A DNA stretch of 64,000 nucleotides from Prochilodus magdalenae. Lineage: Eukaryota > Chordata > Actinopteri > Characiformes > Prochilodontidae. The translations under genes were made by a program, and so were the position numbers. A model generated the notes under the pieces. It did no database searches. It saw nothing but the letters and a program-made list of their open reading frames with translations, and was not told the origin of the DNA. The number at the start of each line of letters is the position of its first letter. The stretch's first letter is position 1. Below, in pieces: positions 45,901-55,009 of this stretch. The DNA lies in the NCBI GenBank assembly GCA_024036415.1, contig JAMWET010000765.1, forward strand, positions 876,501 through 940,500, in the 5' to 3' direction.

Positions 45901-46630
45901 ACACTTGTCATCAAAGTAATATCTGCACCCAGGAGGAGGTGTGGGATAGCAGGGCTAGTAGGAAGGAAGATAAAGGTTACCAGGAACAATAAATGATGAT
46001 AAATTTAGACTAATATGGACAATGTTTATATATATTACACATACAGACATGGTGTCCACCAAGACAAAAGCGTGACTCGTCACTTAAGATCCGCTGTCAC
46101 TCCATGACAGTCTGGCACAACACCATTGCAGTCTTTGGTAAGATTGACGTGGTGTTAAGGACAGTTGTCGTAATGGTTTATGTGCCTGTGGGTGCAGCCG
46201 TCTGCCAATAGTGCTGCACTAACAGGATGACTCGTGAAGGACATCACTGCTCACTATGTTTATTTATCTGCTGATAACCGCGTCCCTTGTATATTTATAT
46301 TTATTTATTACTTTTGCACCGTCTTTTCTACAGCCTGCAGTTATATTTGTACTCTTGTATATATTTCTTGCCTCCTTAAGAAGTGAGATATATTTATATA
46401 TTTATATTTACATATCCACTGATAGTGATCCGCAGTATGTAGAGTCCTATAGCTTTTAGCTTGATAGTTAATAATACTGCTGCCGTTACTGACCGTCCCA
46501 TTTAGGTTTCTCATACTGCACAACACTGTTTTTATTTCTATTTTTGTATTATTATGTGTATCTGTGCTGTTCTTTTTGTGAAACCGCTACTGGCTGCTAA
46601 ATTTCCTGCTAAACTTCGGGATCAATAAAG

Positions 46631-46695
<65 letters not shown>

Positions 46696-49600
46696 GAATG
46701 TGTGCAAATCGTGGCTGTTGGGTCAGTCATTTGATGATGAGTGTGATGTAGCTTGTACAGAACAAGATGACATGACAGTCAAGTGAACAATGTACAGGAG
46801 GAAAAGATAAATCATGAGACCAGTTGAAACTGCTGTGTGACTTTAGAAAGAATGTATTTTTTTGTTTTTATTCAGGGATAATAGACTCTGATGGACCTCA
46901 CTATTAGCCCCTACGTAAAGAAGAGTGAGTAGAAAGTGAGTAAAAAGTAGGTGAGCTAATCCTCATAGTGGGTTTTTTAGCCTAGGCTTAAAACTGAGCA
47001 TTGATCTGAGCCCCTGGCAGTGACTGGAAGGTACCTGGTTTACTTGTACTAATAGTGAACCTGCGCTTTTTGATCAGGTACTTCAGCTGTTCAGCTGAAC
47101 TTAAAATGTATGCAGCAGAATTATATATACAATGCAGAATGTAACTGCAAACTTGTGTGGTGTTAATAACACTGGTCTGGTCAGATCTTAAAGTTCTTAT
47201 AAGTCCTCTGGCTAATTGTGCTGGAACAACCAGACAGCAGGGCATTACAGTAATCCAACCTGAAGGTAATGTAGTTGAGAACTAGCTGGGGATTTCCTAA
47301 CTTGGAAATATTATTCCTGTAATATACTGTATATTGGATAAAGATGGATATTCGGGATGCCGTCGTTTGGTACTACCCTAACTAGACTAAACTAGATTTG
47401 ACTAAGAAGCTGTTAAGATTAGAAATTAGATTTAGATTGTTTCTAAAAGCTGTAGGACCAGGAAGCAGCTGTTCTGTCCGAGTTAAGTAGATCCCCCCCC
47501 CCCCCATTTATTATCTCCACTTACAGACCTTACAGATCACATACATTAGATTAGATTAGATTCAACTTTATTGTCACTGTGCAGAGTACAGGTACAGAGC
47601 CAATGAAATGCAGATAGCATCTAATCAGAAGTGCAAGTACAGTATTATTTACATAAAGAGCCGTAATAATAAATATATACATATATAAGCATCTCTATAT
47701 ACGTATATATGAATGTATAGAGCAGCATTTACAAATGAATGTTTCAACTGTAAGAGTAGTGCAAGTAGACAGTATGTACACAATGAAAATAACATCTGAG
47801 GTAGAGATAATATGAGAACAGTATGTAAACATGAGTGTACAGTATGTAAACACGAGTATACAGTAGGCTTGGGGATGAAAAAGTGCATTAACAGTACAGA
47901 AGGTGCAAGGATGCAGTAGAGGGAGTGCAATGTAATTTAAAGTGTCCGTGCAGCATTCATGAGACACACAGCCTCATGAAAAAAACTGTTCTTAAGTCTG
48001 CTGGTGCGGGAGCGGAGGCTCCTGTAGCGCCTGCCAGATGGGAGGAGGGTGAAAAGACCATGATTCGGGTGGGAAACGTCCTTGATGCGTGTTATACAAT
48101 AACACACAGTCATTCCTTCAATAACCACATTTACATCTGTTGATGTAGGCCTGATTGTGTGGGCATGTGTGTGTTACAGGAGGAGGGTGGAGGCCCATCT
48201 GAGCAGGCTGCTTTAATATTGCACAGAAAAGGCTTTGACTGTGGCATCGCTACTAAGAACACCGGTCTACTCTGCAGAACCACACATGGAAAGGTAATGC
48301 AGCACAGATGTAAAAGCACAAGCGCACATGTGCACATTCACAAACATACTGAACCTTCTAGAATATCTGTATGTTAGGGTCAACTAGGTTCAGACATACT
48401 TCGTATACAGTTCACTATCAGACTGTGACCCATAATGTAAACATGGAGGTCAGTTTTCATCAGTCTTAACATGACACAGATAAACTGTGGTGTGAGGAAA
48501 TTACAAGAAAGTCACTTCATGTTACATATCAAGTACATGTCCAACCCAACAATAGCCCACACAAATTCCTCATGGAGTTTCAAGTTACATATACAGTTAA
48601 ATATAAAGATTTGAGTACCATGACAGTCAATGTTCTATCAAACTTGCTTGGTATTACAGCCATTCTTGAGCAAAATTCTGGTTTTGCAGTATATTTCTAT
48701 TCATTTTACTGTTTTAAATAGCTAATATGTTTCATTTTTCAGTCTCATTGAAGTAGTTAAAGTCTTCATGAATTCATTTCTGTTTGTAGGGAAACCTGAA
48801 CCATTTTAACAACACCAGAATAAGAAAAACTGACAGTTTCATGAATTAAACTACAATGCATAAAGGACATATTCAGTTAACATAACATACAACTTAACAT
48901 AAGTTGTGTAGACACATGTAATCATGGTACATTGGGACGTACTATGATAATAGATAATAAATAGATGATAATAGATAATGAATGACTAGATTAGCTTAGC
49001 TAGACCACAGTACACTGTACAGACTAGCACTGAATAAAAACCTGATTGAATATACAAACCCAATTTCAAAAACATTGGGAAATAAAATACAGACAAAACC
49101 AAAATCCATTTTGAACCGAGAGAATAATATTACTGTATCACCTTCAGTTTTTATTGATTTATTTACATATTTTTTTGTAAATATACTGTGACATCACAAC
49201 AACATATCAGCTAGGCCACCAAGGGGAGAAAGGAAGCTGCACTTCACTGGTCAGGGCGGATTGCTGTGCAGCTGTGAAGCACCCTACCTAAGGAGAGTTC
49301 ACCCACAGCGTTCTGCTCAGAGTCCACAATGCTGACTCTGTCTTTTAGTCTTTGGTCTCTGACTGATGGGCTGTGGAAGCGTGTATTGTGATGTGAAGAG
49401 TCAACCCTTCAGATTCATTAAGGACATAATAAAGGAAGTTGTGTTCCCTCAGCCAAAGAAGAAAAAAGCCATCCATAATGCAACCAGTTTAAAAGATATA
49501 TAAACATTTCGGTCCTTTTTTAGGCACATCCATGCTTATTTCAGCATGACCATTGAAGGGTGCAGCACAAATAATAACAGCGAAGGCCCCAGACAGTTGT

Positions 49601-50330
49601 GCGCCTGAAGATGTTATGTAGAATATAAAAAACAGTTCATCACTGTTTTCTGATACATACTGTCCTAACCTGTCTGGATTTTTTTTCTGGAATTTCTGGA
49701 ATTGGGAATGTAGTTTTATACCAGAATGCACTTTTTTTTCCCTGAATGATAAATTAAAACATAAGCTCACTGCAGGCCCCAGTGATGCGCTGCAGAAACA
49801 GTGTGGTTCCGATTTCTGGGATTGAAAGACATTTCATGTACATATGCTCTCTTAGAAAAAAAAAAAAACAAGCCAAAAAAAAAACAAGAAATCAGAAACA
49901 GAATGGTTACGGTGGTGCTACATTCACCAGTGTTGTGGTGATCATTGCAGCTGTACTCCAGTCAGACATGAAAATGATCGTACATCTGATATCATACAGA
50001 AATGCCAAAGATTAAACTGATGAGTAGGTGATGCTGTTTTATGATATAAACATATGCAGTATTGATTAACAGAACTATTGTGAATATCCTGTGCACACAT
50101 CATTAATCATTTGCTTGAATAGCCAGCCGTTTGACTCTGGAACCTTACCAGTATTATCTGCTATTTATCATATTTAGATCCACTTAGAGCACCTGCTGAC
50201 GGAACTGAAAGTCAGCACCCTCACACCTTCATCGCTGTCTTTGATGCACAAATCCCCAAGTGGACCAGCGGAGCAGGAGATCAACCTTAAGCCGATGGAA
50301 ATCTCCACATATGTTGTCCAGCTGAGATGA
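21663..50330 (+). CDS. man2a1: Golgi alpha-mannosidase II (MAN2A1), glycoside hydrolase family 38
   Basis: Twenty-two coding exons join in phase: 21663-21791, 23349-23609, 25065-25209, 28523-28694, 30822-30949, 33803-33976, 34752-34938, 37337-37514, 37744-37955, 39257-39442, 40050-40164, 40247-40314, 40453-40618, 40797-41027, 41200-41322, 42195-42309, 43501-43634, 44032-44173, 44561-44694, 44872-45069, 48180-48293, 50178-50330. They give 3465 nt and 1154 residues (human about 1144). It removes two mannoses from GlcNAcMan5GlcNAc2 on N-glycans in the medial Golgi, opening the way to complex glycans. It is a type II membrane protein: short MKLSRQ tail, membrane anchor at about 7-27, then a coiled stem ([15 protein letters not shown]). 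Zinc ligands are H175 and D177 in HSHNDPGW, the nucleophile D289 in AVDPFGHS, and H573 in [10 protein letters not shown]. Later blocks include [48 protein letters not shown] and [12 protein letters not shown]. All catalytic residues are present. The N-terminal MKLSRQFT and synteny favour MAN2A1 over MAN2A2. Confidence 0.97.
21798..21834. repeat. (CTT)n microsatellite next to the exon 1 donor
   Basis: About 11 CTT units begin roughly 7 bp after the MAN2A1 exon 1 donor (GTACGTATT). The array lies at the very start of intron 1. Confidence 0.9.
22862..23015 (+). repeat. Dispersed repeat, copy 2 of 3 (partial)
   Basis: TGTACTGGACATGTTTCTGG, ATGCAGGTCACATCAATATTCAG, TTGGTCCAGATTTGGTGGAC, CATTCCCTGGAG and AGACTGGGATTTTGCAG follow the same order as 9832-10250 and the inverted copy at 42481-42864. 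This copy has lost the far end. It is in MAN2A1 intron 1. Confidence 0.65.
26574..26772. repeat. Two CA/TA microsatellites in MAN2A1 intron 3
   Basis: A (CA)n run of about 19 units at 26574-26612 and another of about 11 units at 26731-26752, the second passing into ATATATATAT. They are separated by roughly 120 bp of unremarkable AT-rich sequence. Confidence 0.9.
28720..29530 (+). repeat. 0.8-kb polypyrimidine tract, (CTT)-based
   Basis: From about 28720 to 29530 the + strand is almost pure C and T (TTCTTCTTC, CTCCTTC and similar), with only occasional A and rare G. It includes a perfect TTC run of about 13 units near 29332-29372. It starts about 25 bp after the exon 4 donor of MAN2A1 at 28694. 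Such homopurine-homopyrimidine DNA can form triple-stranded (H-DNA) structures. Open frames through it (poly Phe/Ser) are artefacts of composition. Confidence 0.93.
29600..30060 (+). pseudogene. Degraded Tc1/mariner transposase remnant
   Basis: GTAATGTGGTCAGACGAGAC at about 29787 translates VMWSDET, the signature around the first catalytic residues of Tc1-like transposases. Sequence following it (GTGGCTCTGCATG, AACCCATT-like text, ATTGGTGCATCCAAAGCATGG) is compatible with a heavily mutated continuation. No complete domain or inverted repeats were found. It is in MAN2A1 intron 4. Confidence 0.4.
32178..33640 (-). pseudogene. L2/CR1-type LINE, 5'-truncated, with broken reverse transcriptase
   Basis: On the minus strand, reverse-transcriptase block A ([17 protein letters not shown]) is at about 33480 downward. 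Block B ([15 protein letters not shown]) follows at about 33290. The YADD catalytic motif lies near 33195, in a different frame from block B, so a small insertion near 33265 breaks the gene. C-terminal text ([11 protein letters not shown]) follows. The 3' end carries AGTCGCTCTGGATAAGAGCG, the reverse complement of a teleost LINE tail, and a short AAATGT-type repeat at 32180-32206. The 5' half, with the endonuclease, is missing. It is in MAN2A1 intron 5, antisense to the gene. Confidence 0.85.
35010..36262 (+). repeat. 23-bp minisatellite, about 54 copies
   Basis: The unit is CACGTACTGTGTTTATACCTCCA with a few recurrent variants: ATATCTCC for ATACCTCC, TGTATATATC for TGTTTATATC, and one ATGCCTCC type. 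One degenerate break occurs at about 35250-35325. The array starts about 70 bp after the exon 7 donor of MAN2A1 (34938). Because 23 is not a multiple of 3 and the unit lacks stops, all three + frames stay open for over a kilobase. These frames are not genes. Confidence 0.97.
39525..39900 (+). repeat. CACT-rich simple-repeat tract
   Basis: About 375 bp of CTCACTCACTCA with interspersed TATCTCACTC, TTACTCTGTATCTCACTC (about four near-perfect 18-19 bp repeats at 39580-39680) and TTCATT variants. It starts about 85 bp after the exon 10 donor of MAN2A1 (39442). The tract holds little or no G. Confidence 0.9.
40741..40790. repeat. (TG)n microsatellite beside an acceptor
   Basis: TG runs interrupted by GGC twice (TGTGGCTGTG) end only 10 bp before the acceptor ATGGTGACAG of MAN2A1 exon 14 (40797). 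The acceptor therefore has no normal pyrimidine tract, yet the exon is conserved and joins in phase. Confidence 0.85.
42481..42864 (-). repeat. Dispersed repeat, copy 3 of 3 (inverted)
   Basis: Read on the minus strand this repeats 9832-10250 in order: CTGGATGTAGGCCACATCAACGT, TTGGTCCAGATTTGG, CCTTCCCTGGCACAATTCC, AGACTGGGATTTTAGCC, GGTAGACTTGTATGACCATA. The end nearest 42501 contains CCTGCAGATGGCGCTGCG. It is in MAN2A1 intron 16. Confidence 0.72.
43335..43440 (+). repeat. tRNA-like short interspersed repeat fragment
   Basis: CAGTGGGTGGCACTATTGCC, GGTCTGGGTTTGATTCCCGG and TTCTTTCTGTGTGGAGTGTG, then CATGTTC, match the head of a very common teleost short repeat. GGTTTGATTCC resembles an RNA polymerase III B box. 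The copy is truncated. It lies just upstream of MAN2A1 exon 17 (43501). Confidence 0.55.
46240..46695 (+). repeat. LINE-type 3' tail with a long (ATCT)n run
   Basis: AT-rich non-coding sequence ends in ACTTCGGGATCAATAAAGT and passes directly into about 17 perfect ATCT units (46628-46695). This arrangement of a retroposon 3' end with AATAAAG and a tetranucleotide tail is frequent in fish LINEs. No coding part is seen upstream in MAN2A1 intron 20. Confidence 0.55.
47545..48110 (+). repeat. Dispersed repeat (family unassigned) in MAN2A1 intron 20
   Basis: It starts with a short TTAGATTAGATTAGATT repeat, then CAACTTTATTGTCACTGTGC and GCCAATGAAATGCAG. The far end holds CTTAAGTCTGCTGGTGCGGG, AGCGGAGGCTCCTGTAGCGC and GCCAGATGGGAGGAG. 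I recognise these phrases as recurring in teleost genomes, but I cannot name the element. It ends about 70 bp before MAN2A1 exon 21. Confidence 0.55.
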
Positions 50331-52145
50331 GTAATGACTAGAAAGAACTTTGTCACAGAAGATGGATATTTCCTTCTGTCAGGAATCTGTGTGGATCATG
50401 CGGTCACCTTCATCTGAGAACGATGGGTGTAGCATGATGAGTTGCTAAAATGTCTCAGTGAATAGTTAGGAATAATCTAGGAGTAAACAGAGATCCGATT
50501 TTAATAGGGAAATTTGAGGAAACATTTAAGGAGTAATTTCCAGTTTACTTATAAATTCCCCAAAACAATTTTTGTTTATATATTTTTTAAATGCCAACAA
50601 CAGTCAATTCGAACTCTATTCGTGTTATTATGTCGTAATGATTTCTTTACTGTTGTAGCGATTTCTGACTGGGAGTTTGTGAAAAAGTGCAATATGTGAT
50701 TTCTAAGGAGTTCCTTCGCAGCCCAATCAGGTTCGGTCTACTTTTAAATTAGCCTACCATCTACGGCTGGTAATTGACAAATGTTCTTTTTCACTGATGT
50801 ATAAATCCCTGCCACATCCTCATTAACTTATCAGAATGGGGAGGCTTAGAGCAAAAAGACGATGAGAACCATAATAGTAGGGTGCTTTTAACTAGTTTCT
50901 AAAGTACATAGTCCCCACCCTCCCACCCCATACTGTGAGCTTGTTAGGCTACATGTCCTTAAATTTGACCTTGAATAGGATCCAATTCCAGTCCCAAAAT
51001 GAATGGAGCCTCATAGTGAAATGAAAGACGGAAGTAAGGATGTGGGGAAATACTGCAGGGAGGAAGGTTAGCCAGTCCCATATGTGCATTGCCCAACTAC
51101 ATATTATTGTTGGCACATATTTGGCATGTGTCAATTTTCACACGTGTAAAATTTCTCACCGACAGCGAAAGGAACGCTGAGTGAACTCATCTGTAGGGTT
51201 CCTCACTGGTCTGAGTATCAGAGTCTCGTAGTGATGTCTGATGACAAGAAATCTTTACTAGAGTGGCATCTGACTGGGTCCTTCTGCTCACATCACACTT
51301 GATCCAGAGGTTCTGCTTGTACAACCATTTTTTTTAGAGTCAGTTTCACTGATATGTGTGCTTTGCTAGCTTACTACGTTTCCCAGATATGAAATGGATG
51401 TGAAAGGAGGAGTCTAAATTAATTCACATCTAGCAAATGATATAAATCTAGTCTGAATTTCTGCCTCTTTTTTTCTGTTCATCACATTCCATTGTTCCTG
51501 TGATTTTCCAGAAACCAGTGACAGACATTCCTCAAGAGGAAGGTCTTCTATCGTAGCAGTGGGTATAAAAAGCCAGGTTATATTCAGAGTTGGCTGGACC
51601 TTGCACCTATAATGGCACTGTGTGCACAAAAAAGCTGGACCTATCTGCCCCAGTATTCAGGAATTCTTATGATTGGTTACATAGTTATGACACTAAGTAA
51701 TCATTTATCGGTGAGAGTATGTTTTTAAAGTGACCTTTCTAACAAAGATTTGATGCCTGTGTTTTTCTCCTTTAGCCCAAATGCAATCTGAGACGTTTTA
51801 TCTTTGAGGTTCTTTACTTACACTGGAATTCTGAAGCTTCTTATATAAGCTTTCTTTAGACTACTTGTTCGCTACCCATTAAGACCCAAGCCTTGGACAC
51901 CAAACGGGTGGATTTGGTTGCTGTGTGGCCTTTTTTGTTGTGTGTATTTTAATCAAAGTTGTGAGTTGATTTGATTCTGAATGTTCTGCTTTCTCCTGTT
52001 ACCATAAACTGTGCCTTATTTTTGTATTTCTGCACACAATGAATTTGTCTGGAATGCTGTAGTGCTTGAAGCTTGTAAGAATGTATTGTTTCTATCATGC
52101 TTTAATTTAAATCTTGTAAATAAAATCATCTAGTATTGAAAGAAT
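50331..52145 (+). other. MAN2A1 3' untranslated region
   Basis: After the TGA at 50328-50330 there is about 1.8 kb without a coding signal, ending at a canonical AATAAA (52119-52124) followed by GT-rich sequence (GTCTGTGTAACC, TTGGTCTGTGTTGG). This is a typical cleavage context, and no better signal lies nearer the stop. The end point is inferred. Confidence 0.6.
52119..52124 (+). terminator. Polyadenylation signal of MAN2A1
   Basis: AATAAA in CTTGTAAATAAAATCATC, with a GT-rich element 20-60 bp downstream. It is the best candidate end of the MAN2A1 transcript. Confidence 0.6.
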
Positions 52146-53159
52146 GTCTGTGTAACCAAATCTTGGTCTGTGTTGGAGAGCTATGGAAATTTTAAATTGC
52201 ACGTTTTCTGTATTTAAATCATTACTAATCATTCAGTAAAACATCCCATCGTGACTTACATAGACCTTTGCAAAGAATATTTAGTGGTCAGTTTATCCTC
52301 AGGTGCGAACCTGCAGACAAAAATAAAGGTGAATATTTTTCTAGGCCACTTAAGAGTGTAAAATACAAGATATGAAATTATTATTTTTCTAAGCCTTTAA
52401 ACCATGGTTTTTATTTCAAAGTGCCTAGCAGAATGATTACTCCCCTGGCTCTTCGTCTAGAGTTGCCTGTAATGTTTTGGATTTCCATGAAATAATTAAA
52501 ACAAATCTTTTCTAAACCAACCAGATAACCTCTGACGTTTAAAACTCTGCACTGGTGTGTCTTATTGTTCCTCACATTATTAGAATTTGTCCCATTATGT
52601 TCTAATATGCATTCAGGTATTCTGTTTACATGTTAATATGGACTGGTTAGTAATACAACTCTAAGAATAATAATTCATGTGAAATCGGCCCTTATGTAAA
52701 TACATTTATAGGGTATTGGAGGGTGTCCTTTACAGTATGTAATGTTTCAACCAGTTTACAACATTATTTGTGCTAAATTAATGTTTTTACATTTCTAGTA
52801 CCTTTTATGAATCACTCATGTCAGCATGCAATAGTTGAACCAACATCATAGGTTTGAAATGGCTTTATAATTAAAAATAATTTTTGTAGGCTTTTATTCT
52901 TCATAATATTTTCTTTGAATAGACTACATTAATAGACATAACTATGCTCTTTCTCCTTAATGAGTAAGATCAAGACCATGAAATTTTTTATAACTCTATA
53001 TAAACATCCTTTTCTACAAATGTCAAAAAAAACAAATAGAAATATGTGCTTTTAAATGAAAAAAATCTAAACATTTTTCTTGACATTATTCGAGTGGGGA
53101 TTATCTTAGAAATCCCAAAGAGTTCCAAAGCTGCCACCGCCAATCTGACTCTACTGGCG
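52146..53159. other. AT-rich intergenic DNA
   Basis: About 1 kb of AT-rich sequence without an open frame, repeat or motif that I can support. Confidence 0.5.
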
Positions 53160-54146
53160 TTTTGAGAGACCTAGTCAATCTGGTTGTTGGTCTCCAATGC
53201 AAAAGAATTGTGTTTCTGTCGGCCTTTGGACCAAGGCAGAGGTGGGTGGTCGCTGCAGGCCCTCCTGCCACCAAGGACGTCGCTGCAGGGCAGCCCCAGC
53301 AGGACCGCCTGCCACCGAGGAGGCCTCAGCATGGCCGCATGCTGCCGAGGAGGCCTCAGCAGGCCCGCCTGCCACCGAGGAGGCCTCAGCAGGACCGCCT
53401 GCCACCGAGGAGGCCTCAGCATGGCCGCATGCTGCCGAGGAGGCCTCAGCAGGCCCGCCTGCGCCCTTAAATGTTGGTTTAGCTCCAGAGAATCCTGTCT
53501 TGCCCTTAGCTCCAGAGAATCCTCCCCTGCCGGCTGCTGCCCAGGATGTGGCCTGCAGTTCCCTGCCCGGCCGCTCCCGCAGTTCCCTGCCCGGCTGCCC
53601 CTGCAGTTCCCTGCCCAGCCTGCTCCGCAGTTCCCTGCCCAGCCTGCTCCGCAGTTCCCTGCCCAGCCCGCTCCGCAGTTCCCTGCCCGGTTTTTAGATT
53701 GTGGTTCTATGTTTTCTGCTATGTACAATCCGTCTCCTGTCTCTAGTTTTGTATTTGTCCCAGTCACTATGTATGTCTCCAGTCCTTTGTCCCATATCCT
53801 GTCAGTTCCCCAGTCCCGTCCCGTCCTGTCGTTCATCCCGTCTCCTGCCAATTCCCCAGTGCAGTCATTTGTCCAGTCTCCTGTTCAGTCGGTTCCCCAG
53901 TCTTATGTCTCGTCTCCTGTTCAATCATTCGTCCCGTCTCTTGTCCCGTCTACTGTTCAGCTCCCTAGTCTGTTCCACGGTCCAGTCTCCCCTAGTCTGT
54001 TCCCCGGTGCAGTTTCCCCTAGTCTGTTCCCCAGTCATGCTCTATCTAGTCTGGTTTGTTAGTTCAGTTTCGAGTCTCCCCTCTGAGCCAGCTCTATTTG
54101 GGTCTTCTTTTAGGCGCCTCGGGAGCTGCGCATTAGAGGGGGGTTG
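53160..54146 (+). mobile_element. Body of an LTR-type retroelement remnant with a proline-rich, repetitive open frame
   Basis: One frame is open from 53184 to 54062 (292 residues, Pro/Ser/Cys/Ala-rich). It contains five 30-bp repeats at 53305-53463 (unit starting CCGCCTGCCACCGAGGAGGC), then almost six 24-bp repeats at 53557-53693 (AGTTCCCTGCCCAGCCTGC plus TCCGC), then looser CCCAGTC / GTCTCCTGTTCAGTC repeats. The other frames are open too, so repeat composition and not selection may explain it. It ends at a polypurine tract (TTAGAGGGGGG, about 54133-54143) directly before the LTR, as in Ty3/Gypsy elements. No reverse transcriptase, protease or integrase was recognised, so if real it is non-autonomous. 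Confidence 0.5.
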
Positions 54147-54574
54147 TGTCACATCTCTGTCTATCTGTCTGCCTGTCCCTGTTCATATGTCAAACTACAC
54201 CCCCCCTGGTTGTTTCATGGCATTGCTTTTCCGGTTCCTCCCTGGCTCCATCCACTCCCACACCTGATACCTATCTGTAACCCATTTGGACTTGTATTAA
54301 GACTCCTCTGTTTGCCATGTCTGTTTGGGAAGTCTCTGTTTTCCCCTTGCTAGTTCTAAGCTATTTTCCCTGCGTAAATCTTAGCCGTGTTTCCTTTCAG
54401 TTCTTGTTCTCTTTTTTTGGTAGTGTTTGTGTTTGTCTTGGGTTCTTGACCCTTGTTTTGTTTCTGCTGTCGTCTCAAGTTATGGACATGTCTTTGATAA
54501 TAGACCCTGTCTCCTGGACTAACTCAAAATAAAGCCACTATGCATTTGCAACATGCCTCAACCTCCACGTTACA
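54147..54574 (+). mobile_element. 3' long terminal repeat (about 428 bp)
   Basis: It begins TGTCACATC and ends CACGTTACA, near-inverted TG...CA ends, directly after a polypurine tract. It carries AATAAA near 54529 (ACTCAAAATAAAGCCAC) with T-rich sequence before it. This is the expected layout of an LTR with its own polyadenylation signal. No matching 5' LTR was seen in the window, so the element is either truncated or the 5' end lies in diverged DNA near 53 kb. Assignment to the Gypsy type rests on the PPT-LTR junction and is tentative. Confidence 0.6.
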
Positions 54575-54580
54575 GTATGA

Positions 54581-54944
54581 GAGCAAACAGATGAGAGGGT
54601 GTGCCACCAGACTGCGCAGGACACCCTCCACACCTGACGTGGTCTTTGTTATTTTCCTGTCCAATCTTCCTAATGCCCTCAGAAGATAGAGAACGGACAG
54701 GTGTGATAAGTTCCTATCTGCCAAGTGAGGTTCTTATGGACTAGACTGAAGTTCTATCATAAGTTTATTTGGCTCAAACTATATATGGTCACTGCTCAAA
54801 AAACATGAAAACAAGCAAACAGGTGAAAGAGAGGGTGTGCCACAAGACTGCGCAGGACACCTCAAAAACTAGGCTTGGTCCTTGTTATTTACCTGCCCGA
54901 TCTCCTCCATGCCATCACAAGACGGAGGCAGGACAGGTGTGGTA
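54581..54944. repeat. Imperfect tandem duplication of a 130-bp unit
   Basis: Copy 1 at 54581-54710 and copy 2 at 54813-54944, offset about 236 bp, share AGCAAACAG, GAGAGGGTGTGCCAC, AGACTGCGCAGGACACC and GGACAGGTGTG. The spacers between and after the copies are unrelated. The first copy starts 7 bp after the LTR end. Confidence 0.85.
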
Positions 54945-55009
54945 GTCTGGGATATCCTAATTCTATGTTGTGCATAGGGTTGGCAGTAGATTAGCGTTAG
55001 CATTTAAAA

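Noticed and set aside
21663..50330. Mannosidase as MAN2A2
   Set aside because: The N-terminus MKLSRQFT, the zinc-ligand numbering (H175, D177, D289) and PJA2/FER synteny fit MAN2A1.
53171..53851. 226-residue minus-strand frame
   Set aside because: It is the antisense reading of the same 30-bp and 24-bp repeats, whose length is divisible by three. Nothing favours it over the plus strand.
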